DNA of 64,000 nucleotides from Euphorbia lathyris (GCF_963576675.1 NC_088916.1:87437501-87501500); one strand, 5' to 3'. Positions 45,227 to 57,221 are shown, counted from the first letter of the stretch. Translations and numbers: made by a program. The notes: generated by a model from the sequence alone, not told the origin.

Positions 45227-47662
45227 TTATATGTCAGGAAATCTTGTTACGAAATTAGTTCCTATTTCGGAAATATTTTCGTAATAAATTTTACATCGAT
45301 TACCGTTAACTTTAAAACGATTACCGTTGGTTTCCTCAAGTTCCAAAGAACCATAGTCGAATGTTTTGACGACTAAATACGGTCTGTCCCATCTGGACTT
45401 AAGTTTTCCTGGAAATATACGAAGCCGTGAATTAAATAACAGCACCTTATCTCCGACATTAAAGTGTTTGACTTTGATCTTGGCATCGTGCCATTTTTTC
45501 ACTTTTTCTTTATAAATCCTCGCATTTTCATACGATAGATGTCGTAACTCATCTAACTCATTTAAATTGAGCAAACGTTTCTTTCCTGCTTGTTGTAAAT
45601 CAAAATTAAGTTTTCTAATAGCCCAATAGGCTTTATGTTCTAATTCAACTGGTAAATGACATGCTTTTCCATATACCAAATGGTATGGAGTCATTCCTAT
45701 TGGTGATTTAAATGCAGTACGGTATGCCCATAGCGCATTATTGAGTTTTTGTGACCAATCTTTTCTTGATGATGAAACAGTTTTCTCTAGAATCCATTTG
45801 AGTTCTCTATTTGAGATCTCCGTCTGACCATTCGACTGAGGATGGTATGGCGTTGACACGCGGTGGCGTACTCCATATTTTTTCATAAGCATATCAAAAT
45901 TTCGATTTATGAAATGGGTACCGCCATCACTAACAACGAATCTAGGACAACCGAATCTATAAAATATATCGTCAAGAAAATTAATAACTACTTTAGAATC
46001 ATTCGTAGGGGTTGCAATTGCTTCAACCCACTTCGAAACATAATCAACGGCTACTAATATGTAAGTTTTACCATTGGAAGGCGGAAAAGGTCCCATGAAA
46101 TCAATTCCCCACATGTCGAAGATTTCAACTTCCAACACGTTTTTGAGGGGCATCTCATCTTTCCTTCCTAAATTTCCCGTTCTTTGGCATTTATCACAAC
46201 GAGTAATAAATGAACCAACATCCTTAAACATTGTAGGCCAAAAGAAACCACATTCTAATATTTTAGCTACCGTTTTATTAACTCCATTATGTCCTCCATA
46301 TGAGCTGGAATGACATTCTGTTATTATAGATTCATATTCATTTTCTCCAACACATCTCCTAATTATCCCGTCACCACATGATTTGAATAGAAAGGGATCT
46401 TCCCAAAAATATTGTTTAATATCGAAGAAAAATTTCTTCCTTTGTTGGGAAGATAATCCTTCCGGAACAATATCGGTTGCAAGATAATTAGCAAAATCTG
46501 CATACCATGGTGACATGATACTTTCTACTTGATAGAGATGTTCATCGGGGAAATCATCTCGTATACCGACAGTTTCACCTATAGGACCGTTTTCATCTTC
46601 TAGTCTCGATAGATGATCGGCGACAAGGTTTTCTACTCCCTTTTTGTCTTTAATTTCTATATCAAATTCTTGTAACAACAAAACCCATCTAATCAGACGC
46701 GGTTTTGCATCTTTCTTAGCAAACAGATAACGTAAAGTTGCGTGATCTGTATAAATAATAACTTTAGATCCTAACAAGTATGACCTAAACTTATCACATG
46801 CAAATACTACGGCTAACATCTCTTTTTCTGTTGTTGTGTAATTTAATTGTGCACCGGACAATGTGTGACTTGCATAATAAATAACATGTAATCTTTTATC
46901 CTTTCTTTGACCTAAAACACATCCCACTGCTAGGTCACTTGCATCACACATGATTTCAAAAGGTAAATCCCAATCGGGCTTAGCAATTATGGGTGCACTG
47001 ACTAAGGCTGTTTTCAATGTTTCGAAAGCTTTAATGCAATCTTCATTAAAGTCGAAGGTTGAATCCTTCATAAGTAAATTAGTAAGTGGTTTGGAAATTA
47101 CAGAAAAGTTTTTTATAAATCTTCTGTAAAAACCTGCATGTCCTAGAAAAGATCTTACTCCCTTGACAGTTGTTGGTGGGGGTAATTTTTCTATTACTGA
47201 AGTTTTTGCTCTATCCACTTCTAATCCTTTTTCGGATATTTTATGACCTAAAACAATTCCTTCGTCAACCATGAAATGACATTTTTCCCAATTTAATACT
47301 AAATTCGTTTCTTCGCATCTAGAAAGAACTTTATCTAAGTTTTTTAAACATGCATCAAAAGAATCTCCATAAACTGAAAAATCATCCATAAATACTTCCA
47401 TGATATCTTCGATGAAATCATTAAAAATTGCAGTCATACAACGTTGAAAAGTTGCTGGTGCATTACATAGACCAAAAGGCATTGTTCTATATGCAAATGT
47501 TCCATAAGGACATGTGAAGGTTGTTTTATCTTGGTCATCCGGGTAAATATATATTTGAAAGAATCCGGAATAGCCATCAATAAAACAATAAAATGCATGA
47601 CCGGATATCCTTTCGATCATTTGATCGATGAAAGGTAAAGGAAAGTGATCGTTCCGAGTTGC
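45227..47662 (-). pseudogene. Athila pol: RT (rest), RNase H and integrase
   Basis: The frame continues directly from the gag-pol frame after one TAG at 47663-47665. It carries the RT blocks [20 protein letters not shown] and [11 protein letters not shown] (catalytic MDD), RNase H ([28 protein letters not shown]), integrase zinc region [10 protein letters not shown]...CDKCQ, integrase core [18 protein letters not shown] and [12 protein letters not shown], and the C-terminal region [19 protein letters not shown]. There is no other stop or frameshift over about 800 residues. It is a pseudogene only because of the nonsense codon upstream. Confidence 0.93.
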
Positions 47663-50494
47663 CTAATTTAGGTTCCTATAATCTATACAAACCCTCCAAC
47701 CGGTGGTGGTTCGCGTAGGTATTAATTCACCTTCATCATTCCTTACTACAGTTATACCTCCCTTTTTGGGTACACAGTGGATTGGACTAACCCATTCACT
47801 ATCCGAAATAGGATAAATGATTCCATTGTCTAAAAGTTTAGTAATCTCATTTTTTACTACTTCTTTCATGTTCGGATTTAAACGTCTTTGTCTATCCGCT
47901 TTAGGTGGCTTATCTTCTTCTAAGTGAATCCTATGCATTACAATACTAGGATTAATTCCTTTTAAATCTGAAATCTGCCATCCCATACTTCCTATTCTAT
48001 TTCTAACAACTTCTTTCAATTTTTCTTCTTGATTTTCTGTTAATTTGTTAGAGATGATTATATGTAGAGTATCACTTCCGCCTAGGAAAGTGTATCTCAG
48101 ATGGTTTGGTAATTCTTTAAGTTCTAATTTAGGTGGAACTATTACTGAAGGCGGAACTGGTCCATCTTCTCGAATTAAGGGCTCTGGGTCCTTATCTTCT
48201 AATTCTTCACCCATTATAGGTTCCATTATTTCTTCTCTTTGAACAATTTCATTAACACATTCTTCAACTAAATCAAGCTTCATACAAGCGAAATCCTCCA
48301 TAGGATATTTCATTGCTTGATTCATATCGAACTCGATCTTATCGTCACCTATTCTTAAAACTACTTTTCCTTCCGACACATCAACTAGAGCACGTCCCGT
48401 GTTCATGAATGGTCTACCAAAGATTAGTGGACAATTAGCATCATAAGCAAAATCTAAGATAACAAAGTCAGTAGGAAAAATAAATTTGTCAACTTTCACC
48501 AAAACGTCTTCAATTATACCATATGGTCTTTTAGTGGATTGATCCGCTAATTGCAAAACCATATTGGTACGCTTGATGTCTTCTTCTAAACCTAATTTCT
48601 CAAAAATAGACAATGGCATCAAGTTTATACTAGCTCCTAAATCACAAAGACAACTTGGGAATTTCATATTTCCCAAAGTACACGGAATGGTAAAGCATCC
48701 GGGATCTTTGAGTTTAGTAGGTAATTTGCTTGATACTATCGAACTACATTCTTCAGAAAGTGAAATGGATGAAATTCCTTCCCAACTAATCTTTTTTGAG
48801 ATTAAATCTTTCAAGAATTTTCCATAGTTAGGAATTTGCGTAATTGCATCCATGAATGTTAAATTTATATGCAAATTTTTAAGTTTATCTAAAAATGATA
48901 AAAGTTGTTTATCATGGTCCTTATTTCGGACCCTGTGTGGAAAAGGTGGTTTTGGTACAAAAGGTTTCGGATTCGAGTCAATTTTTGTATCTTTTTGTTT
49001 TAATGTATCTTCTTTGGATTTTGGTAAATCATTTCCAGGTAAAGTTGAATTTCCGGGCATTTCCGGACCTATGTAGTTTTTTCCTGAGCGAAGAGTGATA
49101 GCCTTAACATGCTCTTTCGGATTTTCTTCCGTTTGGCTGGGAAGACTTCCCTCTTTGCGGGATGGAATTGATTTAGCAAGTTGTCCAATTTGAACCTCCA
49201 AATTATGGATGCTAAATGATTGGTTTTTGATAAGCTGATCGAATTTATTTTCGATCCGTTTAAAACCATCGTCTTGATTACTTACCTTTCCATTCATAGC
49301 ATCAATAAATTTGTCGATTTTTGAAGATAAAGTGCTAATCGTATCTCTTGTTTGATTTTGATAATTATTTATCCGATATTGATTAGCATTTGCATTATTA
49401 TTATTATTACCATCTTTCCAGTTAAAGTTAGGATGATTTCTCCATCCAGGATTATAAGTATTAGAATAAGGATTAGTAGTTTGGTTTTGTCCTTGGACAA
49501 AATTTACCTGTTCTATCTCATTCATACCTTCGTAATCAATGTCTCTCTGGATTGGATCATTAGGATCGCATGGTGCCATAAATTTATCAATTTTGTGCGA
49601 TAAGGCAGAAAATTGGGCTTGTAACATTGCTACAGGATCAAGATTCATTATACCTTTAACCGATGATGTACCTGAGGATGATGGTTTCGCCGTCGGTATA
49701 TGGCCACGCTCGGCGGGCCACATACTGCTGTTGATTGCCATTTCTTCCAAAAGTTCTCTTGCTTGGGCGGACGTCTTCTTCATAAATAACCCTCCAGACA
49801 TAGCATCTAATGAACCTCTAGTTGTAGGATTTAATCCATTATAGAATGTCTGCATTAAAAGTGCATCTGGCAGTTGGTGGTGTGGGCATAAACATTGAAG
49901 TTCTTTAAAACGTTCCCAAGCTTCATAAAGAGTTTCATTATCATTTTGTGTAAAAGATGTCAACTCTTTGATGACTCTTGCGGTTTTTGCTAAGGGAAAA
50001 TATTTTTGTAAAAATGCTTGGGCTAATTGGTCCCAAGTTTCAAATGTTGCAGCAGGCATAGAAGTTAACCAAATTTTTGTCTTATCCTTCAAAGTGAAAG
50101 GAAAGAGGCGAAGTTTGATTGCTTCGGCTGTTACATCAGTAATTTTAAAAGTGTCACAAATTTCTAAGAAATTTGTCAAATGTGCATTAGGGTTTTCGTT
50201 AGGTAGTCCATAAAACGTTACGTTGTTTTGCAACATATTAAGCAAGGCAGGCTTAATTTCAAATTGATTTGCGTTTATACGGGGTCTAACTACACTATTA
50301 GTTACACCGGTCATTCCTGGCCTAGCATAATCCATAAGTGTCGGTGGATCGGCCATAATCTCTGGCTGGTCTACTTTGGTTTTTAAGGGTGTTTTGTCTT
50401 TGTTTTTGTTGTTTTTCTTGTTTTTCTTAAGTGTTCTTTCAATTTCTGGATCTAAAGGATCTGGTGGCGTGCCCGAATTTCGCAAACTGCGCAT
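47663..50494 (-). pseudogene. Athila gag-protease-RT N-terminus
   Basis: A 943-residue frame. Gag has the Retrotrans_gag capsid domain (NNVTFYGLPNENPNAHLTNF, FETWDQLAQAFLQKYFPLAK), an Asn-rich spacer and a coiled segment before EHVKAITLRSGKNY, the Athila signature. The protease follows with LCDLGASINLMPLSIFEKLG, where Asp-Leu-Gly replaces the commoner DSG/DTG, a known variant in this lineage. RT begins PIHCVPKKGG and WRVCIDYRNLN, then hits TAG. The ATG at 50494 is about 190 bp from the LTR. The first 40 residues are basic and disordered. Confidence 0.92.
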
Positions 50495-50663
50495 GAACTT
50501 GAAATTGTTACACGAGCCAAACTACCTTCAAAACAAAATTGAAAACAAGTATGTTATATAACTGAAAATAAATAAAATATAAAAATTGTATAAAAATAAT
50601 GTATAAACCTATATTCGAAAATAAAATACGAAAAATAAAAATTTTGTCAAAAATTTTGGCGTA

Positions 50664-50686
50664 TCCCCGGCAACGGCCCCAAAAAC
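50664..50686 (-). other. Athila primer-binding site
   Basis: On the minus strand, TTTTTGGGGCCGTTGCCGGGG directly follows the right LTR. It is close to the TTGGCGCCGTTGCCGGGGA site of the element at 20101. It primes reverse transcription and fixes this as the 5' end. Confidence 0.8.
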
Positions 50687-50687
50687 T

Positions 50688-52205
50688 TGTTGAGCGATTT
50701 CCGCAAGTGCACGGTTTCGCTTGTAGTAATAAAAATATCGATCCCACAGGGATACGTTTTTTAACGAAAAAACTTATTTTTTGAATTTGTTAATTTCGAA
50801 CTAGTTAGATTTACTATTAAATGTAAATGAAAAGTGAAAATTGGTTTAATTGAATTTAGGAAATTTGTTTAATTGAATTTGTGAACTTTGAGTATTTGAA
50901 AATGCTGGAATAAGATTTTATATTTAGAATAAATCGATTGTTAGAAAGGTCTTCTGATTTTAAGGATGAATTTTACAAAACAGGAACATTTAGAACTTTT
51001 TAGAAAAACGAAAGAATTTATTCATTTGCATTAAGCAAAGAAAACAACTTAAACTTTGTATCAATTATGATGATGAAATAAATGACGGAACCTCTAATTA
51101 ATTGGCTTTGAACGCGACAAAACCCTTTCGTGATAGTGGCCCTTACTCAAATTAAAACTCTTTCGAGATGATAATTTGCCTAAGTGTTCAACAAAGTTTC
51201 CTTGTAATGATTTTGAATTCAAGTGCATATTAATGAAAACACCAGCCTCACTTATATTGGATTGGTTACCATAAGTGCTGCATAACGATTTGTCGAATAG
51301 AACGGACTTTATTAGATGAAATATAAATTGATACAAGTTTACAGAGAACAAGGAGCATCGAGTTCTTCGAGGGCGTGCAAGTGAAGGGCTTGATCGGTTC
51401 CGCTTCCTTGGGTTTCCTAAGAGGTTGTCAGGCTCAGGTGTGAACACTCTACTCAATCTTCTCGCAAACTAAAACTGGAACAATGTCTAAACGCTACTGA
51501 GTTGTAATTAAACTATAAACAATATGTGTACCTCATCTTGTTTTGTACAGAATCTAATTTCTAACTCTCGAAATGTGTTTACTTAGAACTTCGACATAAG
51601 TTCTACGCTCTGATTCTATATCTATATTATAACATTTCACAGCCACTTTTTCTCAACATCAACTCTTTATTTATAGATGTTGAAGGGTTGTGTTTGAAGT
51701 GATGTATCCGTTGGTTAAGAGTCGTGTCCGTTGTGAAAGGACGTCTTTATCCACTTGAACGAACGCGTTTCTTGGATTTTCAGCATGTGTTAAATGCTCT
51801 TTGTAAATTTTCTGCACTTACCGAGGATGGTAATCCGCGGCCGTGAATGACGTAGCATTGAGTTGAGCTTCGGACGAAGGGGAGAAATAGCTATACCACG
51901 CGTGTCGCGGCCGCGGGTTGAGGATCCACTGTCGCGGCCCGGTGATTTTTCTCACTTCTTAGCTTTCATTCGTGTCTTCGACTTAGCGCTTTCGATTTAC
52001 GTCGTCTTTGACTCCTTTTATAGGGTTTTTCTTCTGTTTTAGATCCTTTTTCGTTCCTATTTGGATTTTACCAAATATTTAGGTACCTTGCAAGAAAGAA
52101 AGATATTCGAGAGTAAAAGTAATCTAAACAGATATAAATAACACGAATTTGTAATAAAAATGATGTAAATGTTAATGATATTTTAGGTATATTTTGGGCT
52201 TAACA
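50688..52205 (-). repeat. 5' LTR of the Athila element (right in the window)
   Basis: This is the direct repeat of 38327-39887. It lacks 43 bp after CTTCTCGC near 51466, between two GC dinucleotides. The GC palindrome module is at 51815-51950 and the TATA box, on the minus strand, at about 51667-51678. Confidence 0.95.
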
Positions 52206-52210
52206 CTTTC

Positions 52211-53942
52211 CTATTTGCTTCCCGAATTAGGCGGGTTAGCATATGGAGACCGATTTGGATTGAAGGGAGCTCCGTGCCAAATAAAGGCTTCGTTCGCCAG
52301 ATCAGCCATACGCAGCTCACGACAGCCAAACTCCAAACAGCAGCCACTTGAGCACCAAACCTGTATCGAATGAGTCTGTTAAAAAAATATCGAAATTGTC
52401 ATTTTGCATTAGCCGCTAACTGAAAATAGACCCAATTTCCTACCAAAGCCGTCTTGCGAATGAACATTGCAGAAAAAGATGATCAATGCTTTCCACCGAT
52501 GATAGACACAAAACACACCGGGAAACTAGATGGATTCCTTTCTGCTGAAGAATGTTCTGTGTTAAGATTTTACCATACATCACCTTCCATAAGGTTATTG
52601 AACGGGACGGTGGGATGTGAGTTCCCCATACAAACCGGTGCCAATTAACCGGGGTCAGCTCCGTACAAAGGGCTTGATACATCTCCTTGACCGTGAATTT
52701 TCCTTTAGTAGAAGGTTTCCAAATGCATAAGTCACTGGGATCTAAGCCACGCGAAACCGTGAGAATATTACCCTGGACTGCCGTCGGGAGCTGGTCAATG
52801 TGGTGCCAGGACGAGTCAGTCAGGAAATGATCCACACTGCTGAACGTTTGCCGCTGACGTGCAGGTGACCAGCCGAGTTGCTCAGCCATAGTAGGGTGGA
52901 TCCAACTGTCCGTCCAAAAGTTCAGACGGGATACTTGACCAATCCACCAACGCGAATGGCCTCTCACTGTAGCATATGACAGCCTACAGGACGACCATAC
53001 TGAAGAAGGTGCAATTGAAGGTTTCGGGACCCTGTGCTTGAAAAAAACTGACATTTCAGTAAGTTGATGATCCAGCTATCACCCTGTAGCAGATCCCAAC
53101 TCATTTTCCCTAGCAATGCCTGATTAAAAAGCCTGTAATCCTTGATACCAAGCCCCCCGGCTTCCAAACTTTGGCAACCGACATGGCATGGCACCGTAAC
53201 CAGCTTCCGTTTATCAGTGCAGCCCGTCCACAAGAAGTTCCGGACACATCTGTTTAATTTCTTAAGAAGGCTTACCGGCCATTTGTAGACAAGAAAAGAA
53301 TGAACTAAGGCCCTTGTCACAGCAGATTTCACAAGAGTTAGCCTTCCTGCAAGCGAAAGGGCAGTCCCTTTACATTTACTGAATTGCCTAAGGAACTTGT
53401 CGGCCAGGCTGCAGGGCAACCGAGCTATTGGAGCTCCCTTAAAGACTGGCACACCCAAATAGGTGAACGGTAGCTTTTCCTCCTGGATCCATAGGAAATG
53501 CGGGAGGCGGTTCGCACGGGTTCGAGTGACAAATTTACCAAGATAGATTGACGATTTGTTCCAACTCACCTGTTGACCCGAGACTGAACCATAAAATTGA
53601 AACACGGACTTGAGAGTGCGAATATTCCTCATGGAGGCAACCCCAAAAATTAGGACATCGTCAGTATACAGAAGATGGGAAAGAAAATTTGTTGCCACCG
53701 GAATAACACATAGGAGTGAAAGCTCCCTCAGTTTCAAGATTCGACATCCATCTGGAAAAAAAGTCCTCAGCGATTCCGAACAAAATAGGGGAATGGGGAT
53801 CTCCATGTCTAACTCCTCTCGAGCAACTAACATAGCCTTTGGGGGCTCCGCCCAGCATAACTGAAATCCGTGATGAGGATAGGATGTTAAGAATCCAATC
53901 TCTAAAAGTAATAGAAAACCCAAACGTTTCAAGAACCGTCAA
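52211..53942 (-). pseudogene. L1 LINE reverse transcriptase and zinc-binding region
   Basis: Read on the minus strand from 53942. The RT block GVRHGDPHSPILFGIAEDF and the catalytic YTDDVLIFGV (with Thr where Ala or Val is usual) lie near 53650-53820. A frame change falls between them and the 322-residue stretch with FTYLGVPVFKGAPIARL and AGRLTLVKSAVTRALVHSFL. A shift near 52990-53050 leads to the zf-RVT domain (FVWGTHIPPSRSITLWKVMY, HLVSRCVLCLSSVESIDHLF). The first half of RT and the endonuclease are missing. Confidence 0.82.
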
Positions 53943-54469
53943 CAGGAAAGTCCAAAATAAATTAATAAAAACATATCATAATTTCTAAAATAATTGGAAA
54001 ACAAAAAAAAGTAAAAAATTACTTTGGCAACATGAAAGTTGTTACTATTAATATAATATTAGCAACGATGGTATTGATGCGCAATAGGAAAATATATAGC
54101 AACGACAGGTGTTGCTGCGAAACGTCAAAATAAACAGCAACAATAAATGTTGTTGCAAAATACCAACATATATAACAACGTCAAAACTTGTTGTGAAACG
54201 TTATAATATATAGAAACGCTGACACTTATAGCAAAAGACAACTTTCATTCTCTCACCTACGATCAAGATTTCGCAAAGACAAAGATTTCACAATAAGCGT
54301 TTTGTTGCCAAATATATATTTTTAGCAACAACAGAAAGTCGTTGCATAAACCTTTAGTAACGGAATGTATCAAAATGACCAAAAGTCGTTGCAAAATATG
54401 ACATGTCGTTGCCAAACATATTTTTGGCAACAACTTTTTCCGTTACCAAAAATCAATTTTCTTGTAGTG
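53943..54469 (-). repeat. Right subterminal repeats and TIR of CACTA #2
   Basis: About ten imperfect GGCAACAA/AGCAACGA/GTTGTTGC words are spread over 54010-54440. The array ends ATTTTCTTGTAGTG at 54456-54469, the inverse of the left TIR. The outermost bases before it (GTTACCAAAAATCAATTTT) mirror the left end with two changes. Confidence 0.85.
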
Positions 54470-54927
54470 ATGTGATGTTGAAGATCCTATATTCTTTGAA
54501 GAAGCTGTTGAAGAAGAAAAATGGAGGATTGCAATGGATTCTGAAATTCAGTGTATTGAGAAGAACAGGACATAGGTTCTAACAGATTTACCTAGCGGTA
54601 CTAAGAAAATTAGGGTCAAATGGATCTACAAAACTAAGAGGAATGAACATGGTGAGGTGATAAAATACAAAGCACGCCTCGTAGCAAAAGGGTACTCGCA
54701 AAGGGAAGGAGTAGACTACTCAGAGGTTTATGCTCCAGTTGCAAGACTAGACATTGTTCGAACCATCACTGCAGTAGCCGCACACAAAGGTTGGAAAATA
54801 TTTCAACTTGATGTCAAATGTGCTTTTCTACATGGTGAACTTAGTGAAAAAGTGTATGTTCAACAACCAAAGGGATATGTGAAGAAGGGAGAGGAGTGCA
54901 AGGTGTATCGACTTCATAAAGCTTTGA
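54470..54927 (+). pseudogene. Copia X reverse transcriptase fragment
   Basis: The frame of 12744-12933 continues here: DVEDPIFFEEAVEEEKW, then an in-frame TAG where NRTW is expected, KWIYKTKRNEHGEVIKYKAR, VDYSEVYAPVARLD, FQLDVKCAFLHGELSEKVYV and YRLHKAL. It stops inside the KALYGLKQ motif, where a minus-strand Copia begins. The YVDD region and RNase H are lost. Confidence 0.85.
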
Positions 54928-54935
54928 AAACATAA

Positions 54936-57194
54936 TTACCTCCTTACTGCCTCCTCCACAACTGCCTCCACCACAACTGTCTCCTCCACAACTACCTCCT
55001 TACTCCCACCAAAATTCGTGATGTCTAGGTCCACGACCTCTGGTCCTGCATCACCAGTATTAGATGCGCCCAGACTATCCTTGTACATTATCTGCTCGTT
55101 GAAAACAACATCCCAATTGCAAATAATCTTCCTGTTCTGACTGTCCCAGAACCGATATCTGAAATCATTACCACCGTATCCAATAAACGTGCACTTAATA
55201 GACTTCACATCTAACTTACTTCTCTCAAGGGGACCAATATGAACATATGAATCACATCCAAATACTCGTAGAAAGGATAGATTTACCTGTTTGGCACTCC
55301 AAGCCTCTTCAGGAATGCCACTCTCCAAGGGACTCGATGGCCCTCTGTTGATCAAGAATGCTGCAGTGTTAACTGCTTCTGCCCAGAACGTCTTCGGAAG
55401 TCCGCACTTCAGCCTCATGCTTCTAGCACGCTCACACAGAGTTTTGTTCATTCGTTCTGCAACTCTGTTCTCTTGAGGAGTTCCTTTCAGAGTCTTCTCC
55501 ATGCGAATTCCATTCTCAGCACAGAATTCCTTGAATTCCCTAAGCTCATACTCTCCACCATTGTCAGACCTCAAGCACTTTACCTTCAAACCTGTCTCAT
55601 TCTCAACCAAGGCCTTCCATTTTCGAAAGGAATCAAAAGCATCAGATTTCTTTCTCAGAAAATAGATCCACACTTTCCTAGTGGAGTCGTCAATGAGGGT
55701 CATGTAATACAAAGCTCCACCAAGAGATTTCACAGGTGCAGGACCCCATAGATCGTTGTGAACTAACTCCAACTTCTCTTTCTTCAAAGTTCTGCCACCC
55801 TTAGAGAAACTGACTCTTTTTTTATTCCCAAAGATGCAATCGTCACACAGCCCAAGATCAGCAGATTTCAGACCCGGCAACAGACCCTTTGAACATAGCA
55901 CTTTCATCCCCTTTTCACTAATGTGACCAAGACGATAGTGCCACAAATCTCCATTGAAATTCTCCCTCATGACATCAATGCTATTGAAAACGTTGTCTAT
56001 TAAGTACAACGATCCAACCTTCTCACCACGGGCAACCACCATGGCTCCTTTGGTCATTTTCCAAGCACCAGCTGCAAAGATTACAAAATAACCTTCATCA
56101 TCCATTTGCCCAATGGACAACAGATTTCTCTTTAGGCCAGGAACATGCTTTACTCCAGACAGCTTTATCACAGATCCATTCAGAGATTTGATCGAAACAT
56201 CTCCCTTCCCTACAATCTCCAAAGGCTCATCATCAGCAAGATCAACCTTTCCGGATTTCCCAAGGGTATAGTTTTCCATCAAATCTGCACTACTACATGA
56301 ATGAAACGAAGCTCCTGAGTCTAATACCCAAGACTCCAGAGGACTTCTTACACTCAATACCAGGGCTTCTGCTGCTGTTTCTGCAGTTCAATTACTCAAA
56401 ATCAACGCATCACCAAAATCCTCGCTGGATGAATTCACTGACTTCTCCTTCTGCGGTGCCTTGCATTCACTCTTGTAATGACCATTCTCATTACAATTCC
56501 AGCACTTGATGTGGCTCTTGTCCTTCGCAGGTTTCCCTCTCCCTTTAGACTTAGACCTGCCACGATTCTGCTTTGACCTGCGATTTGACCTGCCCCGATT
56601 CTCTGCATTCAAGGCTGATCCAGATGTGGAACCTGACTCTTTCCTGCGAATCTCCTCGCTTATAATCAAGTCTCTGACATCATCAAACCTAAGTTTTTCT
56701 TTCCCTGCTGAAGCACTTAGGGCAGTAACCGTGCCGCTCCAACTCTCTGGTAAAGAAGATAACAGAATTAGGGCTAATACCTCTTCGTCGAAATCAATAT
56801 CTACAGAACTTAATTGAGTGATTGTCATATTAAAATCATTCAGGTGCGTCGTCACTGCTATATTCTCCGTCATCTGCAGATTAAACAGTCGCCGCATCAG
56901 ATGAACTTTATTTGCCGTGGAAGGCTTCTCGTACAACGAACTCAAGATCTCCAACATCTCCTTCGTGGTCTTTGCCTTCACCGTGTGATGCCCCACGTTT
57001 CTGGACAGCGACAGGCGAATCACGCTCATCGCTTTTCTGTCCAACAGCTTCCACTCTTCATCATACATATCCTCCGGCTGCTCACCCAAAGGCTGGTACA
57101 AATCTTTACCGTACAGGTAATCCTCGATCTGCATCTTCTAGAAATCGAAATCCAAACCATCGAATTTCTCCACAGGGGTTTTTCCGTCTCCCAT
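54936..57194 (-). pseudogene. Copia gag-protease-integrase, two stops
   Basis: ATG at 57194. The usual FDGLDFDF-W-KMQIEDYLYG start has TAG at 57138-57140 in place of Trp. Gag (UBN2 type) runs to the CCHC knuckle CWNCNENGHYKSEC. A second in-frame TGA lies at 56388-56390. The protease WVLDSGASFHSC, the GAG-pre-integrase HYRLGHISEKG and CDDCIFG, and the integrase core Asp (HNDLWGP), Asp (RSDNGGEYE) and Glu (VAERMNKTL) are all in one frame to 54936. The last residues are a Val/Glu repeat (VVVEETVVVEAVVEEAV). Confidence 0.88.
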
Positions 57195-57221
57195 CGTAAT
57201 TACCCTCGCTCTGATACCAGT

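Larger units (their letters stand above)
38327..52205 (-). mobile_element. Athila-lineage Ty3/Gypsy retrotransposon, nearly intact
   Basis: A 13,879-bp element with the target duplication CTTTC (38322-38326 and 52206-52210). LTRs are 1561 bp (left, 3') and 1518 bp (right, 5'). The Athila-type primer site is next to the right LTR. On the minus strand the order is gag-protease-RT-RNase H-integrase, then two paralogous accessory ORFs, then the 3' LTR. Pol has one nonsense codon. The LTRs differ at about 20 sites (about 1.3%) plus a 43-bp deletion in the right copy (51466/51467). Confidence 0.95.
37569..53942 (-). mobile_element. L1-type LINE, 5'-truncated, split by Athila
   Basis: On the minus strand it runs from the middle of RT (53942) to the zinc-binding domain (52211), is interrupted by the Athila element 38327-52205, and continues 38326-37569 with an RNase H domain, a 3' UTR and a short poly(A) (a T-run at 37569-37576 on the plus strand). 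This RT, zf-RVT and RVT_3 RNase H order is typical of plant L1 elements. No clear target duplication was found. The 5' end abuts the right arm of CACTA #2. Confidence 0.8.
12934..54469. mobile_element. CACTA transposon #2, expanded by nested insertions
   Basis: The left end is CACTACAAGAAAAT followed by a TTTTTGGTAAC motif. The right end, read on the other strand, is CACTACAAGAAAAT followed by TTTTTGGTAAC after two changed bases. Both ends carry subterminal repeats rich in GTTGTTGC and GGCAACAA. Joining 12933 to 54471 restores a continuous Copia X frame, which shows this is one insertion. No CACTA transposase was found inside, so it is non-autonomous. Its own sequence is probably 12934-14705, 31690-37568 minus the RTE LINE, and about 53943-54469. 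The rest is later insertions. Confidence 0.85.
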
